Assembly (NCBI RefSeq): GCF_037201965.1 | Contig: NZ_CP147518.1 | Coordinates: forward strand, 2,045,001 to 2,109,000 | Direction of reading: 5' to 3' | From: Spirosoma sp. SC4-14 | Lineage (GTDB): Bacteria; Bacteroidota; Bacteroidia; Cytophagales; Spirosomataceae | DNA length: 64,000 nt | Shown: piece by piece, positions 17,391 to 26,547 of the stretch | How the letters are laid out: each line of letters starts with the position of its first letter | Position numbering within the stretch: position 1 is the first letter of the stretch | The notes under the pieces: generated by a model | Database searches by the model: none | Seen by the model: only the letters and a program-made list of their open reading frames with translations | Told to the model about the DNA's origin: nothing | Position numbers and translations under genes: made by a program

Positions 17391-19001
17391 CTATTTCGCG
17401 TAGGCAACGGCCCGCATTTCGCGAATAACTGTTACTTTGATCTGACCGGGGTATTGCATTTCTTTCTCGATTTTCTGAGAAATTTCGTACGACAATACAC
17501 CTGCCCGTTCATCAGAAACATGATCGGCATCGACCATGATGCGGAGTTCGCGACCAGCCTGGATGGCATAGCATTTGGTAACACCGGGGAAATTGCTGGC
17601 CAGTTCTTCCAGTTCTTTTAGTCGTTTGATATACGACTCCATCATTTCGCGACGGGCACCCGGCCGTGATCCTGACACGGCATCGCAGACCTGCACGATT
17701 GGAGAAATCATGCTTGTCATTTCAATTTCGTCGTGGTGGGCACCAATGGCATTGATTACCTCCGGATTTTCTTTATACTTCTTGGCTAGCTCCATACCCA
17801 AAATGGCGTGTGGAAGCTCGGCTTCTTCAGGCCATACTTTACCAATATCGTGAAGCAGACCCGCCCGCTTGGCTAGTTTGGCGTTCAGGCCAAGTTCGGC
17901 GGCCATAGTTGCGCAGAGTTTGGCAACTTCGCGGGAGTGTTGCAACAGGTTCTGACCATAGCTAGACCGGAAACGCATCCGGCCAACCATTTTAATCAGT
18001 TCGGGATGAAGTCCATGAATGCCCAGATCGATAACTGTACGTTCGCCAATTTCTACGATTTCGTCTTCAATATTTTTCCGGGTTTTGGCAACGATTTCTT
18101 CAATGCGGGCCGGGTGAATCCGACCATCCTGTACGAGCCGGTGTAATGAAAGGCGGGCAATTTCGCGCCGGACAGGATCAAAACCAGAAATGATGATGGC
18201 TTCTGGGGTATCATCGACAATAATTTCGACACCGGTTGCCGCTTCGAGCGCACGAATATTTCGCCCTTCGCGGCCAATTACTTTGCCCTTAACATCGTCT
18301 GATTCGATATTGAATACCGATACACAGTTTTCAATTGCATGCTCGGTTGCCGTCCGCTGAATGGTTTCAATAACTACTTTTTTAGCCTCTTTGGTTGCCG
18401 TCAGTTTGGCTTCTTCTACAATGCTTTTGATGTAGGAGGAGGCTCTTGTTTCGGCTTCTGCCTTTAGTGTATCGATAAGTTGTTCGCGAGCCTGATCGGC
18501 GGAGAGCCCGGCAATTTTTTCGAGTTGGGCTACCTGATCGGCCAGCATGCGGTCGGCTTCCTGCTGACGGCGATCAACCTCTTCCCGGCGTCGGTTAAGC
18601 GCATCGATTTGTTGAGAAAGGCTATTTTTCTGTTGGGCGAGTTCGTTGCGTTGCTGATTGAGTTCATGATCCCGATGCCGTTGTTGTTCGGCCTGCTGGT
18701 TCAATTGCTGTTCGCGCTGCTTAAGTTTTGTTTCGTTCTGAAGAAGTAAATTACGTTTCTGATTGGTTGTTTCTTCAAATTCGGCTTTGAGCTTCAGGTA
18801 TTTTTCTTTAGCCTCCAGCATCCGATCCTTTTTTATTGTTTCGGCCTGAAGTTCAGCATTTTTCAATATACTAGCCGCTTTCTCTTCGGCTTCCTGCTCG
18901 CGTTTGGCATGATCGCCCGCCATCATCTGGCGGCCAATCATTAGCCCAATCCCACCGCCCGCTAAGACGGCTAAGATGGCTAACCAAAGTGGGATATCCA
19001 T
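17391..19001 (-). CDS. rny: Ribonuclease Y
   Basis: From the ATG at 19001 the protein has 536 residues. An N-terminal membrane helix ([20 protein letters not shown]) is followed by a long charged coiled coil (about 35-200). A KH RNA-binding domain (about 225-285) contains [16 protein letters not shown], and an HD phosphohydrolase domain has LLHDIGKVW. The C-terminus [11 protein letters not shown]...QIKVTVIRE is typical. RNase Y is a membrane-bound endonuclease that initiates mRNA decay. The open frame extends upstream to an ATG at 19037, but that adds 12 non-family residues and lies in the zapA-rny spacer, so 19001 is preferred. It is the last gene of the pheT/coiled-coil/zapA/rny cluster. 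Confidence 0.95.
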   Translation of the reverse strand: MDIPLWLAILAVLAGGGIGLMIGRQMMAGDHAKREQEAEEKAASILKNAELQAETIKKDRMLEAKEKYLKLKAEFEETTNQKRNLLLQNETKLKQREQQLNQQAEQQRHRDHELNQQRNELAQQKNSLSQQIDALNRRREEVDRRQQEADRMLADQVAQLEKIAGLSADQAREQLIDTLKAEAETRASSYIKSIVEEAKLTATKEAKKVVIETIQRTATEHAIENCVSVFNIESDDVKGKVIGREGRNIRALEAATGVEIIVDDTPEAIIISGFDPVRREIARLSLHRLVQDGRIHPARIEEIVAKTRKNIEDEIVEIGERTVIDLGIHGLHPELIKMVGRMRFRSSYGQNLLQHSREVAKLCATMAAELGLNAKLAKRAGLLHDIGKVWPEEAELPHAILGMELAKKYKENPEVINAIGAHHDEIEMTSMISPIVQVCDAVSGSRPGARREMMESYIKRLKELEELASNFPGVTKCYAIQAGRELRIMVDADHVSDERAGVLSYEISQKIEKEMQYPGQIKVTVIREMRAVAYAK

Positions 19002-19109
19002 TGTACTTATATCGTTTGGGGTGAACAAATAAACCATTCAACCTGCCGCGATACGAGTGCCCTTCACTAGTTCCCAGGTATTATGGGGTGGGTACTGCCC
19101 CGCCGTTGT
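19002..19109 (-). ncRNA. Possible structured RNA between zapA and rny (6S-like candidate)
   Basis: The 108-bp gap is much more G+C rich than other intergenic DNA here. On the minus strand it contains GGGG-CAGTACCCA-CCCC, which can form a hairpin, and then ACCTG...CAGGT arms enclosing about 29 bases. A 6S RNA gene next to zapA is established in gammaproteobacteria, and a Bacteroidota 6S family (6S-Flavo) has been described; its position relative to zapA/rny is my recollection, not checked. The region could equally be just a leader for rny. No covariance search was possible. Confidence 0.3.
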
Positions 19110-19397
19110 TTATGTTGTTATGGCCGGCGTGACGACCTGATCTAACTGAGTTATTTTGTCAAACACCATTTGTTGTAATCGTTGTACCTGTCGTTCTCCT
19201 CTGAGCTTGGTAATCAGGCAATCGAAGGCTATTCTGGCCAAAGCGTCCTGCGTATCGCTGATGCCCATATCCCGATATTGTTTCAGTTCATCCTGAATCA
19301 GTTTGGCGGCCTCGCGCACAACGGCTTCCGAATCGGATTCTACAAACAGTTTATAGTACCGATCGGCGATTTTTACGCGAATAGACAGTTCTTCCAT
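19110..19397 (-). CDS. zapA: Cell division protein ZapA
   Basis: The 95-residue protein matches ZapA: it opens with ELSIRVKIADRYYKLFVESD, has the conserved AAKLIQDELKQYRD helix, and ends with a helical dimerisation tail. ZapA binds FtsZ and cross-links protofilaments at the division site. The gene sits between a small coiled-coil gene and rny, a common arrangement in Bacteroidota. The 47-bp gap from the upstream coiled-coil stop suggests cotranscription. The length is normal for the family. Confidence 0.88.
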   Translation of the reverse strand: MEELSIRVKIADRYYKLFVESDSEAVVREAAKLIQDELKQYRDMGISDTQDALARIAFDCLITKLRGERQVQRLQQMVFDKITQLDQVVTPAITT

Positions 19398-19444
19398 CGC
19401 TGCGGTCGGCTCAGATTGGGCAATTGCCCGGAGCCAATTTGGGT

Positions 19445-19783
19445 TTATGACAAACTACTCAAGTGAGCAATACACCGTTCTAATTCCCGGATATACTCGT
19501 CGAGTTGTTTTTTAAATTCGGCATTCGTATCTGTCTCAGACAGATTGTTATTTACAATAATACCAAAGTCTTTTGACTTTGAAATCTTTTTTTCTGAATT
19601 ATCGAGTTTTTTCTGTAACTCTTTAGCCTGTGTTTGTTGTTCCTTTAACCGATCATTCAAATCGGTGTTTTGTTGTTCTAATTGTTTTATGCGCTTTTTT
19701 GCATCATCGCATACGCCTTTTAGCAACCCGATTTTCCGTTCGAGCTGTTCGACCAGTGCTACGATTTGATGCTCACTAACCAT
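19445..19783 (-). CDS. Small coiled-coil protein between pheT and zapA
   Basis: From the ATG at 19783 the product is 112 residues, beginning MVSEHQIVALVEQLERKIGLL. Residues 5-80 form a strong heptad-repeat coiled coil rich in Gln, Lys and Glu. A C-terminal part (about 85-112) has EFKKQLDEYIRELERCIAHLS. It resembles short FtsB/ZapB-like division coiled coils and is adjacent to zapA, so a role in division is plausible but unproven. The longest open frame starts 24 codons upstream at 19855, but those codons are simply a translation of the inverted repeat at 19798-19876, so I reject that start. It follows pheT by 91 bp. Confidence 0.8.
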   Translation of the reverse strand: MVSEHQIVALVEQLERKIGLLKGVCDDAKKRIKQLEQQNTDLNDRLKEQQTQAKELQKKLDNSEKKISKSKDFGIIVNNNLSETDTNAEFKKQLDEYIRELERCIAHLSSLS

Positions 19784-19797
19784 GTTATGAATAATTG

Positions 19798-19876
19798 AAT
19801 GATTGAATTGTTGAATGATTGAATGAGGGTATATTCGATGGGAACCTCCATTCAATCATTCAACAATTCAATCATT
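19798..19876. repeat. Long perfect intergenic inverted repeat, 28-bp arms
   Basis: The 28-bp arm at 19798-19825 is an exact reverse complement of 19849-19876, separated by 23 bp. Each arm contains AATGATTGAAT twice, in slightly different forms. It lies between the pheT stop (19875, inside the right arm) and the coiled-coil ATG at 19783. It could act as a partial terminator or RNA-processing site. Word usage resembles the repeat at 3222-3293, suggesting a dispersed family. Confidence 0.8.
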
Positions 19877-22304
19877 ATTTTCGAATAACGGCACCCAGTT
19901 CGCGTTCGAAACCGCTCATAAGCCGTTGCATAGTTTTGTCGATAGCTGTATCGGTAAGGGTTTGGGTTGGATCCTGCAAGGTAAAACTCACCGAATACGA
20001 TTTCTTATCAGCGCCCAAATTCTCACCTTCATACGTATCAAAAACAGTTATAGCACGGAGCAATTTTCGTTCCGTTTGGTGAGCCAGTCGACTGATTTGT
20101 TCAAATGGAACATTTTTATCGAGTACGAGTGACAAATCCCGCCGAACTTCTGGAAAACGTGGCACTTCTTCGTACCGAATTTTGGTATTGGCCAGTTTTA
20201 GCAATGCATTCCAGTCGAAGTCGGCATAGAATACAGGTTGTTTCAGGTCCACTAATTTAGTCAGTTTTGGATTTACCAGTCCCAAACTTACCAAAGGTTT
20301 TTTATTGACCAGATAAGTTAAGCCGTACTGGAACAAAACCGGGTCAGATGGCTGTGTATCAAACTGTTTTATTCTGAATATGTTTAATACACGCTGAACA
20401 GATGTTGCCAGATCATGAAACGCAACCGGCTGGCCTTTGGCTAACCAGCTTTCAGCCATTTGATTGCCAATCATTGCCAGACTTAACCGCGCTCGCTCAT
20501 GGTAGTTACTGGCACCGTCTTCGGGTTGGGTTTTGTGGTAAATCTTGCCAAACTCAAACGTCTTAAGATCTTTTTGCCGACGGTTAAGATTGTAAACGAG
20601 TGTTTCGAGGGCCGAGAAAAGCAGTGTCTGCCGCATTACCGATAGCTCTTCACTCAACGGATTGAGCAGGGTCACATCTGCTCCGGGTAAGGTGGCCCGA
20701 ATGGCGTCGTTATAGGCAGGGCGGGTCAACGAAAGGGTTAGTATTTCATAAAAACCATTAGCTGCCAGCAATTGGCCCACCCGACTTTGCCACTGATTGG
20801 GGTCTACTTTAGGAAATTCAGAAAGTGAATCGGCGGCCAGATGAACCGATAGCGGAACATTGTCTAAACCATAGATTCGCAGAATTTCTTCAATAACATC
20901 GGCTTCGCGCGTTACATCGACCCGGTAGGGAGGCACAACGGCGATGAAACTATCGGCAGTTATCTCGTCGGCTTCGATATCCAGTGCACTTAAAATGCGG
21001 TGAATGTCTGTCCGGTCAATTTTGATACCAATGAGCCGGTCGATGTTTTTATAGCGAACCAATACCCGAAAGGGCTGAATGGGTTCAGGATAGAGATCAG
21101 TGATTTCGGAACTTATAGTGCCCCCGGCTACTTCCTGAATCAATAAAGCGGCACGCTTCAGTGCAAAAATCGGCATATTGGGGTCAGTACCCCGTTCGAA
21201 GCGGAACGATGCATCTGTTTTCAGGCTGTGGTATTGGGCTGTTTTACGAACTGATGTCGGTGAAAAATAGGCCGATTCCAGAAAAATACTTGTCGTCTGG
21301 ACTGTTACGCCAGAGTTTTGTCCACCAAAAACGCCAGCAATGCACATCGGCTTTTCGGCATCGCAAATCATTAGATCGGTAGCGCTGAGTGTTCGCTCAA
21401 CGCCATCAAGGGTAACAAAGGATGTTCCCTCTGGCAGAGTTTTAACGATGACCTGTTTGCCCGCAATCTTTTCGGCATCGAATGCGTGAAGCGGCTGCCC
21501 AAGATCATGACAAACAAAATTGGTTACATCGACAACGTTATTGATCGGATTTAGTCCGATACTAAGCAGGCGTTTTTTGAGCCAATCGGGCGATTCATTA
21601 ACGGTAAGGCCGCTAATCGTTAGCCCTGTGTAGCGTGGGCACGCAGCCTCATCGTCTACACGCACATCGATCGTCAGATCGTGGTTGTTTACCGAAAACG
21701 CGTCGACCGACGGCATGGTGAGTGGCCGTTTCAGAACAGCTTTCAGATCGCGGGCCGTTCCGAAGTGTGAGGCTGCATCGATCCGGTTCGGTGTTAGGCC
21801 GATGGCTATCTGATAATCGGCTTCGAGATTGAAATAGCGAGCTGCCGGGGTCCCGTTGGGCAGATCGGTGGTCAGCACCATAATTCCTGCATGCGATGTG
21901 CCCAAACCGATTTCATCTTCGGCACAGATCATTCCTTCGGAGGCTGCTCCCCGAATTTTAGCTTTTTTGATCTGAAAAGGTTCGCCAGCCGTTGGGTGTA
22001 GGGTAGCCCCCACCAGGGCTACAACTACTTTTTGTCCGGCGGCCACATTAGGGGCTCCACACACAATGGAAAGTGGTTGGCCAGTTCCGGCATCGACCGT
22101 AGTGAGGCTCAGTTTATCGGCATCGGGGTGCGGAATGCAGGTGAGCACTTCACCAATTACGATGCCTTCCAGACCACCCGGTACTGCCTCAATCTTTTCA
22201 ACTCCTTCAACCTCAAGGCCAGTGCCCGTTAACAGTTTACCAACTTCTTCCGGCGATTCCGGCAATTCAATATAATCTTGTAACCATTTATAGGAAATCT
22301 CCAT
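19875..22304 (-). CDS. pheT: Phenylalanyl-tRNA synthetase beta subunit
   Basis: The 809-residue protein has the full PheT layout: tRNA-binding domain (about 40-150, with GEVLTCIPHPDADKL), B3/4 editing domain (about 210-390), B5 (about 405-475), core catalytic-like domain (480-700) and C-terminal anticodon-binding FDX-ACB (about 715-809, RFPEVRRDLSLVLD). With PheS it charges tRNA-Phe and edits Tyr-tRNA. The open frame begins with TTG at 22313, but the ATG at 22304 gives the family N-terminus MEISYKWLQDYI, so I use it. pheS is not in the window. The stop codon lies within the right arm of the inverted repeat. It heads the cluster that ends with rny. Confidence 0.97.
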   Translation of the reverse strand: MEISYKWLQDYIELPESPEEVGKLLTGTGLEVEGVEKIEAVPGGLEGIVIGEVLTCIPHPDADKLSLTTVDAGTGQPLSIVCGAPNVAAGQKVVVALVGATLHPTAGEPFQIKKAKIRGAASEGMICAEDEIGLGTSHAGIMVLTTDLPNGTPAARYFNLEADYQIAIGLTPNRIDAASHFGTARDLKAVLKRPLTMPSVDAFSVNNHDLTIDVRVDDEAACPRYTGLTISGLTVNESPDWLKKRLLSIGLNPINNVVDVTNFVCHDLGQPLHAFDAEKIAGKQVIVKTLPEGTSFVTLDGVERTLSATDLMICDAEKPMCIAGVFGGQNSGVTVQTTSIFLESAYFSPTSVRKTAQYHSLKTDASFRFERGTDPNMPIFALKRAALLIQEVAGGTISSEITDLYPEPIQPFRVLVRYKNIDRLIGIKIDRTDIHRILSALDIEADEITADSFIAVVPPYRVDVTREADVIEEILRIYGLDNVPLSVHLAADSLSEFPKVDPNQWQSRVGQLLAANGFYEILTLSLTRPAYNDAIRATLPGADVTLLNPLSEELSVMRQTLLFSALETLVYNLNRRQKDLKTFEFGKIYHKTQPEDGASNYHERARLSLAMIGNQMAESWLAKGQPVAFHDLATSVQRVLNIFRIKQFDTQPSDPVLFQYGLTYLVNKKPLVSLGLVNPKLTKLVDLKQPVFYADFDWNALLKLANTKIRYEEVPRFPEVRRDLSLVLDKNVPFEQISRLAHQTERKLLRAITVFDTYEGENLGADKKSYSVSFTLQDPTQTLTDTAIDKTMQRLMSGFERELGAVIRK

Positions 22305-22396
22305 AGATGCCAATGCAATAAATATTGCAAAGGTAAGGAGAAAACAGAGAAAGGTCGGCGAAAAGAGTTAAATCCTGTCAGACGTTTCTGCTGGAC

Positions 22397-23032
22397 TTAA
22401 TGATACCGTTCTCCTGCCCTGATAGCGATCGGAAGTGTGTTTTCGGCGGGTGGAAGCGGACAGGCATAGGTAGGGTTATAGGCGCAGTAGGGGTTGTAGG
22501 CGGTATTGAAGTCTAAAAGAATCTGATTATCTGTTATCTGGACAGCCGGTATTTCAAGATAACGGCCTCCGCCGTAGGATTCTTTGCCTGATGTGGCATC
22601 GCGGAACAAAATCGAATAGGTGTCCTGAAACTTCACAACCAGTAACCGACACGTTTCGCCATTCAGATTAAAAACTGCGTGGGCAAATTTGTCATAGGTC
22701 TCTTCTGACCCGTCGGTCATGTGTACGACCAGTTTCTGGGTTTTATCGGCAAATGGTTCCAGGCGGGCAACAAGCCGATAGGCCGGATCAGGAGCAAAAT
22801 AGGAAAGGCCTTTAAAGCTTGTCTTATCGGTTAGAGGGGATTCGGAGCCTGTTTTGAAAAAATCATTTTTTTTCTGCCGCTCTGCGTCGAGCTGTTGCCG
22901 ATACTCATTCGGATTAACAGTGGCTTTCAACCCTTCGGTAAGGGTTGAAGGGGCATTATCGAAAAAGCTAAAATACAGAACTGCCAAAATAAGGAGAGAC
23001 AGCCCGGCCAATAAATAGTTGTTCTTCAACAT
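22397..23032 (-). CDS. DUF1684 protein with N-terminal membrane anchor
   Basis: The 211-residue protein has a hydrophobic N-terminal helix (residues 6-24) acting as signal or anchor. Its DUF1684 domain shows the characteristic motifs SYFAPDPAYRL, FRDATSGKESYGGGRYLE and DFNTAYNPYCAYNPTYACPLPP. The family is widespread in Bacteroidota and Actinobacteria but has no assigned reaction. The conserved Tyr/Asn/Cys/Pro-rich loop looks like an active or binding site. The gene diverges from the ketoisomerase operon and lies upstream of pheT without an obvious operon link (92-bp gap). Confidence 0.88.
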   Translation of the reverse strand: MLKNNYLLAGLSLLILAVLYFSFFDNAPSTLTEGLKATVNPNEYRQQLDAERQKKNDFFKTGSESPLTDKTSFKGLSYFAPDPAYRLVARLEPFADKTQKLVVHMTDGSEETYDKFAHAVFNLNGETCRLLVVKFQDTYSILFRDATSGKESYGGGRYLEIPAVQITDNQILLDFNTAYNPYCAYNPTYACPLPPAENTLPIAIRAGERYH

Positions 23033-23171
23033 GAGTGCAAACCTGCAAAAAAATGTTTATTTTTTGCCAAAATGTCTTCTTGAAATTGAAATCGGCCCTA
23101 TAGCTTTTGAATTTTTATACTAATTTGGTAATTAGTAATAATTACTTAAATAAACTTTGGCGCTGCTTTAA

Positions 23172-23193
23172 TATATTTGAACGAATTTCGTTC
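23172..23193 (+). promoter_or_regulatory. Candidate Bacteroidota -7 element with overlapping small palindrome
   Basis: TATATTTG at 23172-23179 matches the Bacteroidota sigma-A -7 consensus TAnnTTTG exactly. It lies 41 bp before the ketoisomerase ATG. The -33 TTTG is poorly spaced: TTTG at 23156 is only 12 bp upstream. A 6-bp palindrome (GAACGA-ATT-TCGTTC, 23179-23193) overlaps the expected transcription start and could be an operator. Confidence 0.4.
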
Positions 23194-23219
23194 ATCTACC
23201 TTTTTTTTCATCTTACCTG

Positions 23220-23612
23220 ATGGCCCAACTCTACGAACTTAAAACCTTTGCTTCTGAAAATGGGAATCTGACTGTTTTCGAGAACGTTATTCCGGGAACG
23301 ATCCAGCGCGTTTTTTATATCTATGGAGCCGGGCAGAGTCCAAGAGCGGGTCATCGGCACTGGCGCGCCTGGAATGCATTAATTTGTATCAATGGGAGTT
23401 GTCGGGTATATAATCATGATGGAAAAACGGAAACTACTTATTTCCTGAATGATCCAAAACAGTGCCTTGTTTTGGAGCCAGAAGACTGGCATATTATGGA
23501 CGAGTTTTCACGCGATGCTATTCTGTTGGTCGTATCGAATCAACTCTACGACAAAGACGACTATATTTATGAGCCTTATCCGAACAGCCGGGTGCTGACT
23601 GTTTCGGAATGA
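23220..23612 (+). CDS. dTDP-6-deoxy-4-keto-hexose 3,4-ketoisomerase-like cupin (FdtA/QdtA family)
   Basis: The 130-residue protein is a WxcM-like/FdtA cupin. [18 protein letters not shown] near 42-59 carries His45 and His47, equivalent to the two histidines that act in Fdt[16 protein letters not shown] is the second cupin motif. FdtA converts dTDP-4-keto-6-deoxyglucose to the 3-keto sugar, the substrate for the aminotransferase encoded next. The reading frames overlap by ATGA (23609-23612), so the two are translationally coupled. This pair makes dTDP-3-amino-3,6-dideoxyhexoses for surface glycans. Which isomer is produced cannot be told. rmlA/rmlB are not in the window. Confidence 0.85.
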   Translation: MAQLYELKTFASENGNLTVFENVIPGTIQRVFYIYGAGQSPRAGHRHWRAWNALICINGSCRVYNHDGKTETTYFLNDPKQCLVLEPEDWHIMDEFSRDAILLVVSNQLYDKDDYIYEPYPNSRVLTVSE

Positions 23613-24706
23613 TTCCATTTCTCGACTTAGGCCAGATTAACAAACCCCATCAGGAACGTATTCGGCAAGCCGCCGATCGGGTAATGGAGTCGGGTTGGTA
23701 CATTCTTGGGCGTGAAGTGGAAACCTTCGAAAACAGCTTTGCTGATTTTTGTGGTACGCGCCATTGTATTGGCGTGGCCAATGGACTTGACGCCTTAACG
23801 CTCGTATTAAAAGCCTGGGATCTGCCCGATCGGAGCGAAGTGATTGTTCCGGCCAATACCTACATTGCATCGGTACTGAGCGTTACTCTGGCAGGTTTAA
23901 AACCTGTATGGGTTGAACCTGACCCGCACACCTGTTTAATTGATCCTGCCCAGATCGAAGCGGCTATTACTTCCCAAACCCGCGCTATTTTGCCCGTTCA
24001 TTTATATGGCCGTTGCTGCAATATGGACCCTATTCTCGAACTAGCCGAACAGCACCAACTCTATGTGCTGGAAGATGCTGCACAGGCACATGGGGCAATT
24101 TATAAAGGAAAACGATCCGGAAACCTAGGCCATGCGGCCGGATGGAGTTTTTATCCGAGCAAAAACCTGGGTGCTTTAGGCGATGCTGGGGCCGTAACAA
24201 CAAATGATGCCGAACTCGCCAGCCGTATTCGGGCTTTGCGGAATTACGGCTCCTTGCAGCGATATGTAAATGAATATGTTGGCAATAATAGCCGTTTAGA
24301 TGAGCTACAGGCGGCAATTCTGTCGGCAAAACTACCCTTCCTGTCTGCCGAAAATAAACGACGGCAAATGCTGGCTCGGCAGTATTTAACAGGAATTAAG
24401 AACCCAGCCGTTTTGTTACCTCCCGCTGATCAGGTTAGTGATGATGCCTGGCATTTGTTTGTTATTCGACATCCACATCGCGACAGATTGCGGGCTTATT
24501 TACAGGAGCGGGGTATTGGCACGGATATTCATTATCCCGTTCCTCCCTATAAGCAAAAGGCTTATGCGCAATATTCGCACTATGCTCTGCCCATTGCAGA
24601 CCAGTTGCACCACGAAGTTATTAGTCTCCCGCTCAACCCGGCTTTAACAGATGAGGAAGTAAGCTATATTATTGACAGCATAAACCGGTTTGAAAAGAAC
24701 GGCTAA
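23609..24706 (+). CDS. DegT/DnrJ/EryC1-family sugar aminotransferase (FdtB/QdtB-like)
   Basis: The 365-residue PLP enzyme has the family opening [18 protein letters not shown], the [14 protein letters not shown] phosphate loop (here [13 protein letters not shown]) and [21 protein letters not shown] contains the PLP-pyridine Asp, and Lys185 in [15 protein letters not shown] is the Schiff-base lysine. Following a ketoisomerase of the FdtA type, it most likely aminates the C3 ketone of a dTDP-6-deoxyhexose. Length and motif order are normal. It overlaps the upstream gene by 4 bases and is followed 19 bp later by a GT2 gene, so one surface-glycan operon is likely. Confidence 0.92.
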   Translation: MIPFLDLGQINKPHQERIRQAADRVMESGWYILGREVETFENSFADFCGTRHCIGVANGLDALTLVLKAWDLPDRSEVIVPANTYIASVLSVTLAGLKPVWVEPDPHTCLIDPAQIEAAITSQTRAILPVHLYGRCCNMDPILELAEQHQLYVLEDAAQAHGAIYKGKRSGNLGHAAGWSFYPSKNLGALGDAGAVTTNDAELASRIRALRNYGSLQRYVNEYVGNNSRLDELQAAILSAKLPFLSAENKRRQMLARQYLTGIKNPAVLLPPADQVSDDAWHLFVIRHPHRDRLRAYLQERGIGTDIHYPVPPYKQKAYAQYSHYALPIADQLHHEVISLPLNPALTDEEVSYIIDSINRFEKNG

Positions 24707-24725
24707 TCAAATCCAGGATCTTCCC

Positions 24726-25670
24726 ATGCAATTAACCGTTGTCATTCCCGTCTACAATAGTGAACGAACCATTGGTCCACTGGTTGAACGATTGCAGGCG
24801 TGTATGACCGACTATAGCTTCGAGGTAATTTTGGTCAATGATGGGAGTTGGGATAACTCTGAAAGCGAAGGGCAGGCCATTGCCAATCGCTACAATAATG
24901 TTCGATTTCTGTCATTACGACGGAATTTTGGCGAATTTAATGCGGTGCTGTGTGGACTCAACCATGCGCGGGGAGCCTATTCGGTAATTATTGACGACGA
25001 TTTTCAGAACCCACCCGAATCTATTTTAACTCTCCTTGCAACAGCCCGGCAAGGTGATTATGATGTTGTCTATAGCCGCTATGCGCATAAACAGCACCAC
25101 TGGTTTCGGAATCTGGGAAGCTGGCTGGTCAATACCCTAACAACGTATTCACTAGGTAAACCGCGTCAGTTGTATCTGTCGAGTTTTAAGCTGATAAGGC
25201 AGGAAGTTGTCTATGAAATTTGTAAATACAAAGGTCCTTATCCGTACATTGATGGGTTGATTTTTCGGGTTACGCATAACATTGGTAGTGTAGAAGTGCC
25301 GCATCAGAACCGAGCAGAAGGACGGTCGAATTATACAGCAAAAAAACTGATTGCCTTGTTCCTGAATGTCTTTATCGGTTATTCGCTCTGGCCAATTCGG
25401 ATGTTTACGGCGCTGGGCATTTGTTTGCTACTCATTGGTTTACTGGCGGGGCTAGTATGGCTATCGGGAAACCTGCTCGGTACCCTTGAGTTCTCTGGCT
25501 GGGGTGTAGTGAGCTGGGCTATTCTGATGGCAACGGGTCTGCTTCTATCATTTCTGGGCATTCTGGGCGAATATCTGGGTAAATTATTCATGGCACATAG
25601 CGGTTTACCGCCTTATGTAGTGAAAACAGAAGCAAGCCGTCCGGGAACATCAACCGAAAATGAGGCATAG
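24726..25670 (+). CDS. GT2-family membrane glycosyltransferase (GtrB/DPM1-like)
   Basis: From the ATG at 24726 the protein has 314 residues. A GT-A domain at the N-terminus has VVIPVYNSERTIGPL, VNDGSWDNS and the metal-binding DDD at 90-92 (VIIDDDFQNPPES). Two C-terminal membrane helices follow (about 225-247 and 258-285), typical of GtrB-type polyprenyl-phosphate sugar transferases. It probably moves a sugar to undecaprenyl phosphate, or transfers the aminosugar made by the preceding genes. The frame is open from 24690, but that start overlaps the aminotransferase end and adds 12 non-family residues. It belongs to the glycan operon, followed after 37 bp by a methyltransferase. Confidence 0.9.
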   Translation: MQLTVVIPVYNSERTIGPLVERLQACMTDYSFEVILVNDGSWDNSESEGQAIANRYNNVRFLSLRRNFGEFNAVLCGLNHARGAYSVIIDDDFQNPPESILTLLATARQGDYDVVYSRYAHKQHHWFRNLGSWLVNTLTTYSLGKPRQLYLSSFKLIRQEVVYEICKYKGPYPYIDGLIFRVTHNIGSVEVPHQNRAEGRSNYTAKKLIALFLNVFIGYSLWPIRMFTALGICLLLIGLLAGLVWLSGNLLGTLEFSGWGVVSWAILMATGLLLSFLGILGEYLGKLFMAHSGLPPYVVKTEASRPGTSTENEA

Positions 25671-25707
25671 AACAACGTGTAGATAAACGGTGATTGCGTA
25701 GCAGAAT

Positions 25708-26481
25708 ATGATTGGTCTTGTCGACGAATACGAAAAAATGTACCGGCTGGAAGGACGATTGTGGTGGTATCGGGCTCTCCACGAACGTGTTTGTACAGCT
25801 ATTCGTCATCATTTTGGCGAACGTCGGGATGTGGCTATTCTGGATGTAGGATGTGGCACAGGAGGACTTCTGAATTATTTGCAAAAGTGCGGTTATACAA
25901 AGCTGAACGGAATCGATGGCTCGACCGATGCCGTTGCATTCTGTCAGGAACGTAGCTTGCCCGTTGTACTGATTAACCTGAACAATCTGGCTCAGTATGA
26001 ACCCGATACTCGCTATGATGTGATTGTGTGCAACGATGTATTTTGCTATTTCGATAACCCGGCTATTGCCCGAATCCTGTTCGAGCTAGCACTTCGGCTC
26101 AAGCCCAATGGTTTGCTAATCAGCAACAATAACGCTTTTAACGCTTTTCGGGGGCAACACGATGTAGCCGTTGGGAGTATTCAACGGTTTGTGTTGTCCG
26201 ATTTTGAGCGATTTGCTTCAGGTGCTGGTTTAACAATCAAAAAATCAACTTACTGGAGTTTTGTGCTCTCGCCCATGATTCTGCTGATGCGTCAGTGGCA
26301 GAACTGGCAGCTTAAACTTGGCTGGCAAAAGCCCGAAGATGTGCAGTCGGATGTATATTTGCCCAGCACATGGCTAAATGAAGCGCTTTACAAGCTTGTG
26401 CGCATTGAAGAGAACCTGCTGCCCCGAACCCCATTTGGGAGTTCGCTGTTCCTGATTCTGAATCCAGACCGTGCTGACTGA
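25708..26481 (+). CDS. Class I SAM-dependent methyltransferase
   Basis: The 257-residue protein has the Rossmann SAM-binding motif I ILDVGCGTGG at about 44-53. Motif II is YDVIVCNDVFCYFDNPA at about 107-123 and the post-motif region is LRLKPNGLLISNNNAF. The N-terminus YRLEGRLWWYRALHERV resembles methyltransferases of glycan clusters. Its target is probably a sugar, a lipid or a small molecule linked to the preceding glycosyltransferase, judged from the neighbours only. It lies 37 bp after the GT2 gene. Confidence 0.88.
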   Translation: MIGLVDEYEKMYRLEGRLWWYRALHERVCTAIRHHFGERRDVAILDVGCGTGGLLNYLQKCGYTKLNGIDGSTDAVAFCQERSLPVVLINLNNLAQYEPDTRYDVIVCNDVFCYFDNPAIARILFELALRLKPNGLLISNNNAFNAFRGQHDVAVGSIQRFVLSDFERFASGAGLTIKKSTYWSFVLSPMILLMRQWQNWQLKLGWQKPEDVQSDVYLPSTWLNEALYKLVRIEENLLPRTPFGSSLFLILNPDRAD

Positions 26482-26547
26482 AAAAGGCTGCCCGGTTTAA
26501 GGTTCGGAAATGAGATCGGTAGTGCGTAGAAAATTAAAACCAGAACC

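Noticed and set aside
19784-19855. Upstream extension of the coiled-coil gene adding 24 residues
   Set aside because: The extra codons are a translation of the perfect inverted repeat and have no protein-like character; the ATG at 19783 fits the coiled-coil start.
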